From positions 1 through 57,417 of the forward strand of contig JAGVZF010000034.1 in NCBI GenBank assembly GCA_018302785.1: a stretch of 57,417 nucleotides of DNA, given 5' to 3'. The stretch comes from Candidatus Woesearchaeota archaeon. GTDB lineage: Archaea; Nanobdellota; Nanobdellia; SCGC-AAA011-G17; JAGVZF01. Numbering within the stretch: position 1 is the stretch's first letter; each line of letters opens with the position of its first letter. A program made the translations under genes and the position numbers. Of this stretch, positions 38,231 to 47,328 are shown piece by piece. The notes beneath the pieces are model-generated. The model was given only the letters and a program-made list of their open reading frames with translations, was not told the DNA's origin and searched no databases.

Positions 38231-40882
38231 ATGGAAGAAGAACTACAAAACAGGAAGAAAAAACTTTATTCAACAATAAAAAAAGGAAAGTTAATTTGGA
38301 TAGCTATTGCATTAATTCTTATTGCTTATTTTGGATTTTGGATAAGAACTCAAAATTTACCTTTACTTAAAGATGTAACTAATAACGAATATATCCCAAT
38401 GGAGCTTGATTCTTTTGTAATATTAAGATATGCAGAATATTATAATGAACACGGAAAACTAATGGAAAATGATAAAATGAGATATTATCCAACAGGTTTT
38501 GATCCTAGAAAAGAATTTTCATTTATGGCATGGTTTATCTCAACCTTATATAACATACTACACTTTTTTAATAAATCAATAACAATTCAATTAGCAGATG
38601 TTGTTTATCCCCCAGTAGCATTTGTTCTAGGCATAATATTCTTCTTTTTACTTGTAAATAGTCTTTTTAATTATAAAATAGCTCTAGTTGCATCTTATTT
38701 ACTAACAGTAAGCCCTATATTCTTACAAAGAACTATAGCAGGATTCTCAGACAAAGAAGCTATAGCAACAGCCATAATCTTCATGTCCCTTTATTTCTTT
38801 GTAATATCATGGAAAACAAATAAAGTTTGGAAAGTTATCTTATTTAGTTTTCTTTCAGGATTAACAACAGCAATGTCAATGCTAGCTTGGGGTGGGGGTA
38901 ATATAGTAACATTTATAATTGGTGCATTTATGTTAACAGAAGTTTTCTTAAATCAATTAAGCAAAAAAGATTTCTATAGAAACAGCATTTACTTTATAAC
39001 ATCTTTTACTATATTAAGTTTTATCACAAACAAATATCCAATAAAAGAACTAGCCTCTAGCTTAACTACAACAATCACAATATTCGGTTTTGTTGCAGGT
39101 ATTGTATATTACCTTATTTACTATAAAAATATATTTAAATTAAAAGATAAATTTGAAAATAAACTTCCTATTGGAGTAGTATCAATTATATTATCAGGAA
39201 TTTTAGGATTAATTGCAACAAGTATTTTAGTATCTCCTTTATTCTTAATAGATAAAATAAAAGATATAATACAATTAGCAGTAAATCCATTTGGAAGAAG
39301 TAGATGGGCACTAACAGTAGCAGAAAGTATGCAACCTTATTTTGTTGATTGGATTTCTAATATAGGAAAATTCTTTGTTTATATCTTTATATTCGGATCA
39401 ATTTTGTTATTTTATGAAACTGTAAAGAAATTAAAATACAAATATTATTTAACAATTGCATACACAATTTTCATTTTTGCATTTATAATGAGCAGATATT
39501 CAAATAGTTCTTTATTAAATGGAACAAATACAATATCAATAATTCTTTACTTAGGATCATTATTAGTATTTAGTTTACTAATTATTTATCTTTATATTAA
39601 ATCATTCTATAAAGACAAAGAAGAATACAATAAATTTGTTGCTATAGATAAAGTCCATTTATTTATGATTGTATGGTTTCTATTTATGGTTGTTGCAGCT
39701 AGAGGTGCTATAAGAGTTTTATATATCTTTGCACCTGTTATTGTTATATTATCTTCTTTCCTTATTGTTAGATCATTAGATTATTCATTATTACTAAAAA
39801 AGTTTTATTTAAAAATAATTGGAGTACTAATAATCATTCTTATTCTTTTTATACCAAATATTCAAGGAAATATATATGCTTATACAGTATCTACAGTAAA
39901 TCAGGCAAAATTCACAGGTCCATTATACCACCAACAATGGCAATTAACAGGACAATGGATTAGAGAAAATACTCCAGAAGATGCTGTATTTGCTCATTGG
40001 TGGGACTATGGTTATTGGGTCCAAGGAGGAGGTAAAAGAGCGACAATAACAGATGGAGGAAATGCAGTAGGTGCATTAAATTATTTTATGGGTAGATATG
40101 TTCTAATGGGGAACACAGAAGAAGAAGCTCTAAGATTTTTAAAGGCTAGAAACGCAACTCATCTATTAATTGTATCTGATGAAATAGGTAAATATCCAGC
40201 ATTTTCAGCAATAGGCTCAGATGAAAATTATGACAGATTTTCATGGTTATCTACTTTTGCGCTTGATCCTGCAAATACACAAGAAACTAGAGATAATATA
40301 GTTTTAATATACACTGGTAGTTATCCATTTGACGATGATTTTGTTTATAATGGAAAATTATTTCCAAGAAGATCCTCAGGAGTAGGTGCTATATTATTAC
40401 CAATAGCTAAAAAAGACAATAGTACGCAATTAGATCTTAATAATCTTGAAATTAGACAGCCAACTGCAGTTGTTATCTATAATGGCCAACAAACTAACAT
40501 TCCATTAGAATGTATATTTATAAAAGATAAAGAAATAGTTTTTAATGAAAAAGGAGTTTCAGGATGTCTTAGACTGATTCCAACTATAGATAGAAATGGT
40601 CAAACAAATCCAATTGGAGCAGGAATCTATGTTTCTCCAGATGTAAGAAAAACATTATTCACAAAGCTTTATCTTTATGGCTTAGAATCTCAATACTTTA
40701 AAGTTGCATATGATGACAGTTCTAGAATGCCTTTATCTGTATTTGATGGAAATTTAATAGGTCCAATGAAGATATGGGAAATAAGTTATCCTGAAAAACT
40801 AGATATCCCAGAATTTAAGTATTATATTGAAGATAGGCTTCCAGATCCGAATGTAACTAAAGTAAACCTAGATTTTTACTAA
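38231..40882 (+). CDS. aglB: Oligosaccharyltransferase AglB (STT3 family)
   Basis: Multi-TM GT-C with catalytic WWDYGYWVQGGGKR motif and soluble C-terminal domain; first-loop ELDSF Asp. Confidence 0.93.
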   Translation: MEEELQNRKKKLYSTIKKGKLIWIAIALILIAYFGFWIRTQNLPLLKDVTNNEYIPMELDSFVILRYAEYYNEHGKLMENDKMRYYPTGFDPRKEFSFMAWFISTLYNILHFFNKSITIQLADVVYPPVAFVLGIIFFFLLVNSLFNYKIALVASYLLTVSPIFLQRTIAGFSDKEAIATAIIFMSLYFFVISWKTNKVWKVILFSFLSGLTTAMSMLAWGGGNIVTFIIGAFMLTEVFLNQLSKKDFYRNSIYFITSFTILSFITNKYPIKELASSLTTTITIFGFVAGIVYYLIYYKNIFKLKDKFENKLPIGVVSIILSGILGLIATSILVSPLFLIDKIKDIIQLAVNPFGRSRWALTVAESMQPYFVDWISNIGKFFVYIFIFGSILLFYETVKKLKYKYYLTIAYTIFIFAFIMSRYSNSSLLNGTNTISIILYLGSLLVFSLLIIYLYIKSFYKDKEEYNKFVAIDKVHLFMIVWFLFMVVAARGAIRVLYIFAPVIVILSSFLIVRSLDYSLLLKKFYLKIIGVLIIILILFIPNIQGNIYAYTVSTVNQAKFTGPLYHQQWQLTGQWIRENTPEDAVFAHWWDYGYWVQGGGKRATITDGGNAVGALNYFMGRYVLMGNTEEEALRFLKARNATHLLIVSDEIGKYPAFSAIGSDENYDRFSWLSTFALDPANTQETRDNIVLIYTGSYPFDDDFVYNGKLFPRRSSGVGAILLPIAKKDNSTQLDLNNLEIRQPTAVVIYNGQQTNIPLECIFIKDKEIVFNEKGVSGCLRLIPTIDRNGQTNPIGAGIYVSPDVRKTLFTKLYLYGLESQYFKVAYDDSSRMPLSVFDGNLIGPMKIWEISYPEKLDIPEFKYYIEDRLPDPNVTKVNLDFY

Positions 40883-40920
40883 ATTGATAGCTTTTTAAAT
40901 TTTTTAGTTATCTAAATATT

Positions 40921-41946
40921 ATGATAAGAAAGATTAGAGATATTTCTAGAAAATATGCATTATGGGTAGATTATATATTCTATTTAATATTTAGTCCATT
41001 TAAATTTAAGAAATTTCCAATTAATATAAAGAAAATTCTAGTTGTTGAAGATCTTTCTATAGGAGATATATTAGTTGTAGTGCCTACATTAAGAGCATTA
41101 AAGGCAAAATTTGGTGCTCAAATTGACATAAAAGTAAGTCCAAATATGAAAGAAGTAGCAGAATCCCTTCCTTATGTAAATAAAATAATTACAAATTTTG
41201 ACATAGATAAAGATTATGATCTGGGAATTATTCTTCACTCAGGATCATTTAAAAACAGCTATAATTTACTAAGAAATAAAGTAAAATATAGAATTGGTTG
41301 TACAAAAGTTGGAGTTTTAACACCAAAAGGTTTTTTCTTAAATAAAAAAATCATGCCTAATACCAAAGAACAACATAAAATAGAAGATAACTTAGATGTA
41401 ATAAGGCCTATTAAGGTAGATACACAAAATAAATCACTTGAAATAATTACTGATAAAGAAATAGATAAAAAAATAATCTCGTTATTTAAGCAAAACAAAT
41501 TAAATAAATTTAAAGTTGTTATTCACCCAGGTGCTAATTACAAGTCGCATGAATGGGTTCCAGAAAGATATATTAAAGTAATACAATTTTTAATAGATAA
41601 TTACGACGCAAGCATAATAATTACAGGAAGTAACAAAGATAAAAATATTTTAGAATATATTTTGAAGCAATTTAATAATCCAATATTAGATTTATGTGGA
41701 AAAACAAACATTAAAGAATTTTTCTCAATAATAAAAAATTCTGATTTAGTAATTAGTGTAGATACAAGTGCTATGCATATAGCAGCAGCTTTTAACAAAC
41801 CAATTATAGCCATATTTGGAGATGGTTATCCAAAAATGTGGTATCCATACACAGAAAATAAAGTTATTTTATTCAAAGATTATTCAACTAAAAATATTTA
41901 TGAGGAAGATGTTATTGAGGCAATACAAAAATTAATAAAAAAATGA
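40921..41946 (+). CDS. GT9 family glycosyltransferase (ADP-heptose:LPS heptosyltransferase-like)
   Basis: DLSIGDILVVVPTLRALKAKFG; VVIHPGANYKSHEWVPERYIKVI; DLVISVDTSAMHIAAAFNKPIIAIFG. Confidence 0.87.
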   Translation: MIRKIRDISRKYALWVDYIFYLIFSPFKFKKFPINIKKILVVEDLSIGDILVVVPTLRALKAKFGAQIDIKVSPNMKEVAESLPYVNKIITNFDIDKDYDLGIILHSGSFKNSYNLLRNKVKYRIGCTKVGVLTPKGFFLNKKIMPNTKEQHKIEDNLDVIRPIKVDTQNKSLEIITDKEIDKKIISLFKQNKLNKFKVVIHPGANYKSHEWVPERYIKVIQFLIDNYDASIIITGSNKDKNILEYILKQFNNPILDLCGKTNIKEFFSIIKNSDLVISVDTSAMHIAAAFNKPIIAIFGDGYPKMWYPYTENKVILFKDYSTKNIYEEDVIEAIQKLIKK

Positions 41947-43070
41947 GAATATTATATATAACCCCATATTTCTATCCTGTAAAGGGTGGAGCTGAAAATG
42001 TTCTTTTCCATATAGCTAAAGAACTAGTTAAAAAAGGGCACGAAGTTAAAGTACTAACATCTGACTTAGATAGGGATAAAAGAATACAAAAAAAAGTTGA
42101 AACCATTGAAGGAATAAAAATAAAAAGATTAAAAACTTATTTTAAATTAGGTAATTTTGTTGCCTTCTTTCCTTCAGTTTTTAAAGAAGCACTAAATGAA
42201 GATTTTGATATAGTCCATATTCATGGTTATAGACACCCACATAATCTACTAGTCTTCTTAATAAAAAAACCAAAATTAATTACAGCACACTGGCCAGAAT
42301 ATCCTATAAAAATAAGGGGACTTATCTTAGGAATTGCAGCAGAATTATTTGATTTAATCCTAGGAAGAGCAATACTAAATTCTTGTAAGTTTGTATGTGC
42401 AGATACAGTTCCAGAAGCAAAATGGTATCAAAAAAAATTCAATTTAAGTTATAATAAAATAGCTTTAGTCCCACTAGCGATTCCTAATGAGTATTTAAAA
42501 ATTAGAAATCCAAGTATATTTAGAAAAAAATTAGAAATTAGAAATAACGAAATAATTGTATCCTCACTTTCAAGATTACATAAAAGTAAAGGATTAGACT
42601 TATTAATAAAAGCAGCTAAATACTTTCCAGATGTTAAATTTATTATTGCTGGAGCTAATGCAGGTTATGAAAAAGAACTTTTTAACTTAATCTCAAAATT
42701 AAAACTAAATAATGTAACAATAATACAAAATTTAAATGATGAAGAAAAATTACAACTCTTAAGTTCCTCAGATATTTTTGTGCACCCTAGTTATTATGAT
42801 GCTTTTGGCATATCTATACTAGAAGCATTCTCTCAAAATAATGCAATAATTGCCTCACATACAGGAGGAGTACCTTGGGTTGTAGGAAATTCAGGATTTA
42901 CATTTAAAGTAGGAAGTGTAAAAGATCTTAAATCTAAACTTGAAATTCTTATTAATAACAAAAGACTTAGATTAAATCTTGCAGAGAAAGGAAGAAAACG
43001 AGTAAAAAATTTTATTTGGGGCAAAGCAGTTGAAAATCAGGAAATCCTTTACAAGAAATCTATTAAATAA
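41943..43070 (+). CDS. GT4-family glycosyltransferase
   Basis: YPVKGGAENVLFHIAKELVKKGHEVKVLT; FVHPSYYDAFGISILEAFSQNNAIIASHTGGVPWVV. Confidence 0.9.
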   Translation: MRILYITPYFYPVKGGAENVLFHIAKELVKKGHEVKVLTSDLDRDKRIQKKVETIEGIKIKRLKTYFKLGNFVAFFPSVFKEALNEDFDIVHIHGYRHPHNLLVFLIKKPKLITAHWPEYPIKIRGLILGIAAELFDLILGRAILNSCKFVCADTVPEAKWYQKKFNLSYNKIALVPLAIPNEYLKIRNPSIFRKKLEIRNNEIIVSSLSRLHKSKGLDLLIKAAKYFPDVKFIIAGANAGYEKELFNLISKLKLNNVTIIQNLNDEEKLQLLSSSDIFVHPSYYDAFGISILEAFSQNNAIIASHTGGVPWVVGNSGFTFKVGSVKDLKSKLEILINNKRLRLNLAEKGRKRVKNFIWGKAVENQEILYKKSIK

Positions 43071-43072
43071 AT

Positions 43073-44197
43073 TTATCCGGAAGCATGATCTACCTTGATA
43101 TCTTTAAATCCTAATCCGGTGGTCTCGGCAATATGATTCTTAATGTTAACTCTTTGCTTATTTAACTCACGTATTGCTATAGCCCTTCTACCAACTTCCT
43201 CAAGACCAAGTTTACCTTCTTTTCCACTTCTTATATCAAATTCCAAGTCCCAAATACCTTTATTAACACTATAAAGATCACTAAACCAATTAGGTTTAAT
43301 TTCAACGCCACTCTTTTGATATTCATTTAGAGCAAAAGTGTAAGAATCATACTCTTTTTTTAATGATTCATCCCCTAGCCTCTCTATTTTCAATTTTAAT
43401 ATAGACAACCGATCTATGATGTCTGATAAAGGCACCTTAACAAACTTATCTGGAGCATGAATAAATCTTCCAAAAGTAAATATGCCTTGAACTCTATTTA
43501 AAGACACTAAGCCAGGAATTAAATCATCCTCAATACTAGATGTCTTTTCATGAAAATAATCAAAAATTTCGTAATTAAAAAGGTAAACACCAGCATTAAT
43601 TATATTAGATCCTGTTACTAAACCTCTTCTAAAGTCTACAATTATCCTTCCATCTAAGACCACATTTGTAGCATTAGGAGATTCAGTTGATGTAATCAGC
43701 CCAACAGTTGCTAAATAATCATCCCTGATATGTTCTTTTAACATATTTTTTAAGTTAAAGTTATTAAAAGTATCTGCATTCATCACTAAAAAGGTGTTTT
43801 TAAGTTGGTCTTTCACTAATAATAAGGCCAACGCTGTGCCTTTACTGTCTTTTTCATCAATTAATTGTAATTTAGAGCTGTTTTGTATATTAGCAGTTGA
43901 CTCAATTAAAGAATCATTTAATTTAGTCACTAGATACACTTCATTAATACCATTTGAAGTAAGAAATTTTAAATTATGCTCAATTAAAGTCATATCTCCA
44001 AATTTTTGGAATAAAAATTTTTGGTGTTGCTCTTTTATAAGTAAAACTGCTTGGGACAAAGGAGAATATTTGACAGCTTTATTTAAAAGCATGCCTATAG
44101 CATGAGATCTTGACGAAATATTCTCTTTTTCCATAAAATTATCTATACAATCTAATAAATATTGGTCCATAGATATAGCTATTTTCACCTTTTTCAT
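43073..44197 (-). CDS. Three-part fusion: N-terminal ribbon-helix-helix DNA-binding domain, nucleotidyltransferase-fold (degenerate P-loop-equivalent) domain, DUF6165-like C-terminal domain
   Basis: MKKVKIAISMDQYLLDCIDNFMEKENISSRSHAIGMLLNKAVK (RHH); LIEHNLKFLTSNGINEVYLVTK...FLVMNADTF...NAGVYLFNYEIFD (NTase fold); PLSDIIDRLSILKLKIERL...VNKGIWDLEFDIRSG...RAIAIRELNKQRVNIKNHI (DUF6165-like). Confidence 0.7.
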   Translation of the reverse strand: MKKVKIAISMDQYLLDCIDNFMEKENISSRSHAIGMLLNKAVKYSPLSQAVLLIKEQHQKFLFQKFGDMTLIEHNLKFLTSNGINEVYLVTKLNDSLIESTANIQNSSKLQLIDEKDSKGTALALLLVKDQLKNTFLVMNADTFNNFNLKNMLKEHIRDDYLATVGLITSTESPNATNVVLDGRIIVDFRRGLVTGSNIINAGVYLFNYEIFDYFHEKTSSIEDDLIPGLVSLNRVQGIFTFGRFIHAPDKFVKVPLSDIIDRLSILKLKIERLGDESLKKEYDSYTFALNEYQKSGVEIKPNWFSDLYSVNKGIWDLEFDIRSGKEGKLGLEEVGRRAIAIRELNKQRVNIKNHIAETTGLGFKDIKVDHASG

Positions 44198-44213
44198 TTT
44201 AATAATTATTAAA
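44198..44213. promoter_or_regulatory. 16-bp perfect palindrome TTTAATAATTATTAAA immediately upstream of the RHH-fusion start codon (candidate operator)
   Basis: Sequence equals its own reverse complement; abuts the ATG at 44197-44195 in a divergent intergenic region. Confidence 0.4.
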
Positions 44214-44325
44214 GTATTAACTTATAACAATTTCTATTATTTAAAAACAAATTTTAACTATATAAAAACAACAAAAGATTTATAAATTATAAGGTAGGAA
44301 TTATTCATACCAACAGAAGTTAACC

Positions 44326-45705
44326 ATGAAAACACTATTTATATATTGGAAACACCCAATAGAGCCTTTAGGTATTATGTATTTATCTGCAGCCCTTAAA
44401 GAAGCAGGACACAAAACCAAACTAGTTGCAATTGGTAAAGATAACATAGAAGAAGTAGTAATGTCATTTAAACCAGATATTATTGCTGCCAGTATTATGA
44501 CTGGGAGCCAAGGAGAATTCATTAATCTAATTAATTCATTAAAAAAAAAGCATGATTTCTTTGCAGTAATGGGGGGTATACATCCTACTTTCTATCCAGA
44601 TGAAATAAAAGCAGAAGGTCTAGACTGTGTTATTCTTGGGGAAGCAGAAGAAGCATTAGTTGAATTAGCTAATAGCATTGAAAATAAAGAAAACCTCACA
44701 AAAATACCAAATATTTGGGTAAAAATAAAAGGCAAAGTATTCAAAAATGAGAAAAGGCCTCTTGAACAACATTTAGACAAATTACCTTTTGCTGATAGAG
44801 AAATTGTTTATGAACATGAATATTGGAAAAGTCAACCAATAAGACATTTTATAGCAGGAAGAGGTTGTCCATACAAATGCACATATTGTTTTAATCACGC
44901 GATGGTAAAAGAATATAAAGGAAATGGTAATTGGGTGAGATGGAGATCTGTTGATAAAGTAATTGAAGAAATTAAAGACGTACTAGAAAAATATGGTGGG
45001 GAAATGGTTTACTTTCAAGATGATACTTTTATATTAAATAGACAATGGCTGAATGAATTTTGCGAAAAATATCCAAAATCCATTAATAAACCGTTTCATT
45101 GTCATATAAGAGCCAATTTAGTAGATGAAGATATGGCAAAAAACCTTGGAAAAGCAGGTTGTTACTCAGTACATATGGCAATAGAAGCAGGCAATGATCA
45201 TATTAGAAATGACATATTAAAGAGAGAAATGTCAGATGAACAAATATTAAATGCTGCAAAATTCTTAAGAAAATATCAAATAAGAATTATGATGCAAAAC
45301 ATGATAGGATTGCCAACAGGTTCATTCAAAAATGATTTAGAAACCCTAAAAATAAATATGAAATGCAAGCCTACGTATGCATGGTGTTCAATATTCCAAC
45401 CATATCCAGGACTAGAATTAACAGAATTTGCAGCAGGAAAAAAATTATTAGAAGGAGACTATAAAGATATTACAACAAAATTCTTTGAAACAACAATTTT
45501 GAAAACTTACGATAAAAAGAAAGTATCAAACCTCCAAAAATGGTTTGCAATATGCGTTGATTTCCCCTTGATATATTATACAGGATTACTTCACTTGTTT
45601 GTAAATATGCCACGAAACAACTATACTCAAAAATTCTTTAACTGGGCATATGAAAAACATAGAAGTTGGAGAGATAATCACTTGTATGGCCTAAAACTAA
45701 ACTAG
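44326..45705 (+). CDS. B12-binding-domain-type radical SAM protein
   Basis: N-terminal Rossmann-like domain with IIAASIMTGSQGEFI...VMGGIHPTFYPDE; CPYKCTYC radical SAM motif. Confidence 0.87.
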   Translation: MKTLFIYWKHPIEPLGIMYLSAALKEAGHKTKLVAIGKDNIEEVVMSFKPDIIAASIMTGSQGEFINLINSLKKKHDFFAVMGGIHPTFYPDEIKAEGLDCVILGEAEEALVELANSIENKENLTKIPNIWVKIKGKVFKNEKRPLEQHLDKLPFADREIVYEHEYWKSQPIRHFIAGRGCPYKCTYCFNHAMVKEYKGNGNWVRWRSVDKVIEEIKDVLEKYGGEMVYFQDDTFILNRQWLNEFCEKYPKSINKPFHCHIRANLVDEDMAKNLGKAGCYSVHMAIEAGNDHIRNDILKREMSDEQILNAAKFLRKYQIRIMMQNMIGLPTGSFKNDLETLKINMKCKPTYAWCSIFQPYPGLELTEFAAGKKLLEGDYKDITTKFFETTILKTYDKKKVSNLQKWFAICVDFPLIYYTGLLHLFVNMPRNNYTQKFFNWAYEKHRSWRDNHLYGLKLN

Positions 45706-45738
45706 TAGTTTTATAAATTTTACCTCTATTAAATAACT

Positions 45739-46635
45739 ATGATATCTATTATAATTACTTCTTATAAAGAGCCCCACACAGTAGGAAGGGCAATTGAAGC
45801 TATTATAAATCAAAACATTAAAGAAAAATATGAATTGATTTGTGCATCTCCAGATGAAGAAACAGCAAAAGTTGTTAAGACATACTCAAAATTAGATAGT
45901 AGAATTAAGTATTTTAAAGATCCTGGCAAAGGAAAAATGTTAGCACTCAACTTGCTTTTTAAAAAAATAAAAAGCGATATTATCATTTTAACTGACGGTG
46001 ACGTTTATCTATCTAATAATAGCGTTAGTGAAATAATTAAAGCATTTAGTAATAAAAGCGTTGGCTGTGTTGCAGGCAGGCCAGTTTCAATTGACAATAA
46101 AAAACAACTACTAGGATATTGGAGCCATTTGCTTACTCATGGTGCTCATTTAGCAAGATTAAAGAGGCATAAAAACTCCCAGTATTTCACTTGTTCTGGA
46201 TATCTTTTTGGATTTAGAAATGGGCTAATTAAAGAATTTCCAAGAAGTGTACCAGAAGACGCTGTAATACCATATATAGTACTTAAGAAAGGATACAAAT
46301 TGTCATACGCCCAAGAAGCAAAGGTCTTTGTAAGTTATCCAAAAAACATAATAGATTGGATTAAACAAAAGAAGAGAATTAATAAGGCATATCACAATAT
46401 CTATAGCATGATTATAGAAGGTGATAAAATTCCAAAAATGAAATCTATGAGAAATGAAATTATAGAAGGCACTATTATTGCTTTAAGTTATCCAAAAAAC
46501 ATAAGAGAATTTTTTTACACTTTAGCTTTATTTCCATTTAGACTTTTCGTGTGGTCCCAGTCTTTTTTTGATCATTATATTATTAGCAAAAAACACACAG
46601 ATGCTTGGGACCAAATAAAAAGCACCAAAACCTGA
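45739..46635 (+). CDS. GT2-family glycosyltransferase
   Basis: MISIIITSYKEPHTVGRAIEAII; DIIILTDGDVYLS. Confidence 0.87.
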   Translation: MISIIITSYKEPHTVGRAIEAIINQNIKEKYELICASPDEETAKVVKTYSKLDSRIKYFKDPGKGKMLALNLLFKKIKSDIIILTDGDVYLSNNSVSEIIKAFSNKSVGCVAGRPVSIDNKKQLLGYWSHLLTHGAHLARLKRHKNSQYFTCSGYLFGFRNGLIKEFPRSVPEDAVIPYIVLKKGYKLSYAQEAKVFVSYPKNIIDWIKQKKRINKAYHNIYSMIIEGDKIPKMKSMRNEIIEGTIIALSYPKNIREFFYTLALFPFRLFVWSQSFFDHYIISKKHTDAWDQIKSTKT

Positions 46636-46681
46636 TAACAGCAAAAGAAAAATTTGTTTATATATATTTTAAATAGAAATA

Positions 46682-47287
46682 ATGGAAAATTCTGAAGAAA
46701 CAAACATACTTGAGAAGTACATAGATAATGTAGGGACAATTTTACAAGAATTAAAAAAATACAATAACGAAGTAAATCAAGCATCTGACAAAATAATACA
46801 TGCCTTAGAGAAAGGCAACAAGGTATTTATTTGTGGTAATGGGGGGAGCAATTGTGACACGCAACACATATCAGCAGAACTTACAGGTAGATTTCTAGAT
46901 GGTAGAGAAAGAAAAGGACTAGCTGCAATTGCCCTACCAACTTCTCTAGCAGCAGTTACAGCCATAGCAAATGATTATGGTTATGAATTTGTTTTTGAAA
47001 GAGAACTTCAATCTCTCTCCAATCCAGGAGATATTTTAATTGGTATATCAACAAGCGGAAATTCTACAAATGTCCTTAATGCAATAAAATATGCTAAAAA
47101 TAATAACATATATGTAATAAGTATCTTAGGTAAAACTGGGGGTAAAATAAAAGGACTTTCAGATATAGAATTTGTTGTTCCATCAAAAGAAACAGGTGTT
47201 ATTCAAATAGTACACTCAATTATATATCATGCTATATGCGATAAAATAGATGAATATTTCGTTAATAAAAATCAACCTAAGCAATAG
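46682..47287 (+). CDS. gmhA: Sedoheptulose-7-phosphate isomerase GmhA
   Basis: KVFICGNGGSNCDTQHISAELTGRF; ILIGISTSGNSTNVLNAIKYAK (SIS domain). Confidence 0.9.
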   Translation: MENSEETNILEKYIDNVGTILQELKKYNNEVNQASDKIIHALEKGNKVFICGNGGSNCDTQHISAELTGRFLDGRERKGLAAIALPTSLAAVTAIANDYGYEFVFERELQSLSNPGDILIGISTSGNSTNVLNAIKYAKNNNIYVISILGKTGGKIKGLSDIEFVVPSKETGVIQIVHSIIYHAICDKIDEYFVNKNQPKQ

Positions 47288-47328
47288 ATTTATAAGTATT
47301 TTTCTAACAACTATTATCGAAGATAAGA

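Noticed and set aside
43794-44105. 103-aa ORF antisense to the RHH-fusion gene
   Set aside because: Mirror of the conserved RHH/NTase coding frame; no independent support.
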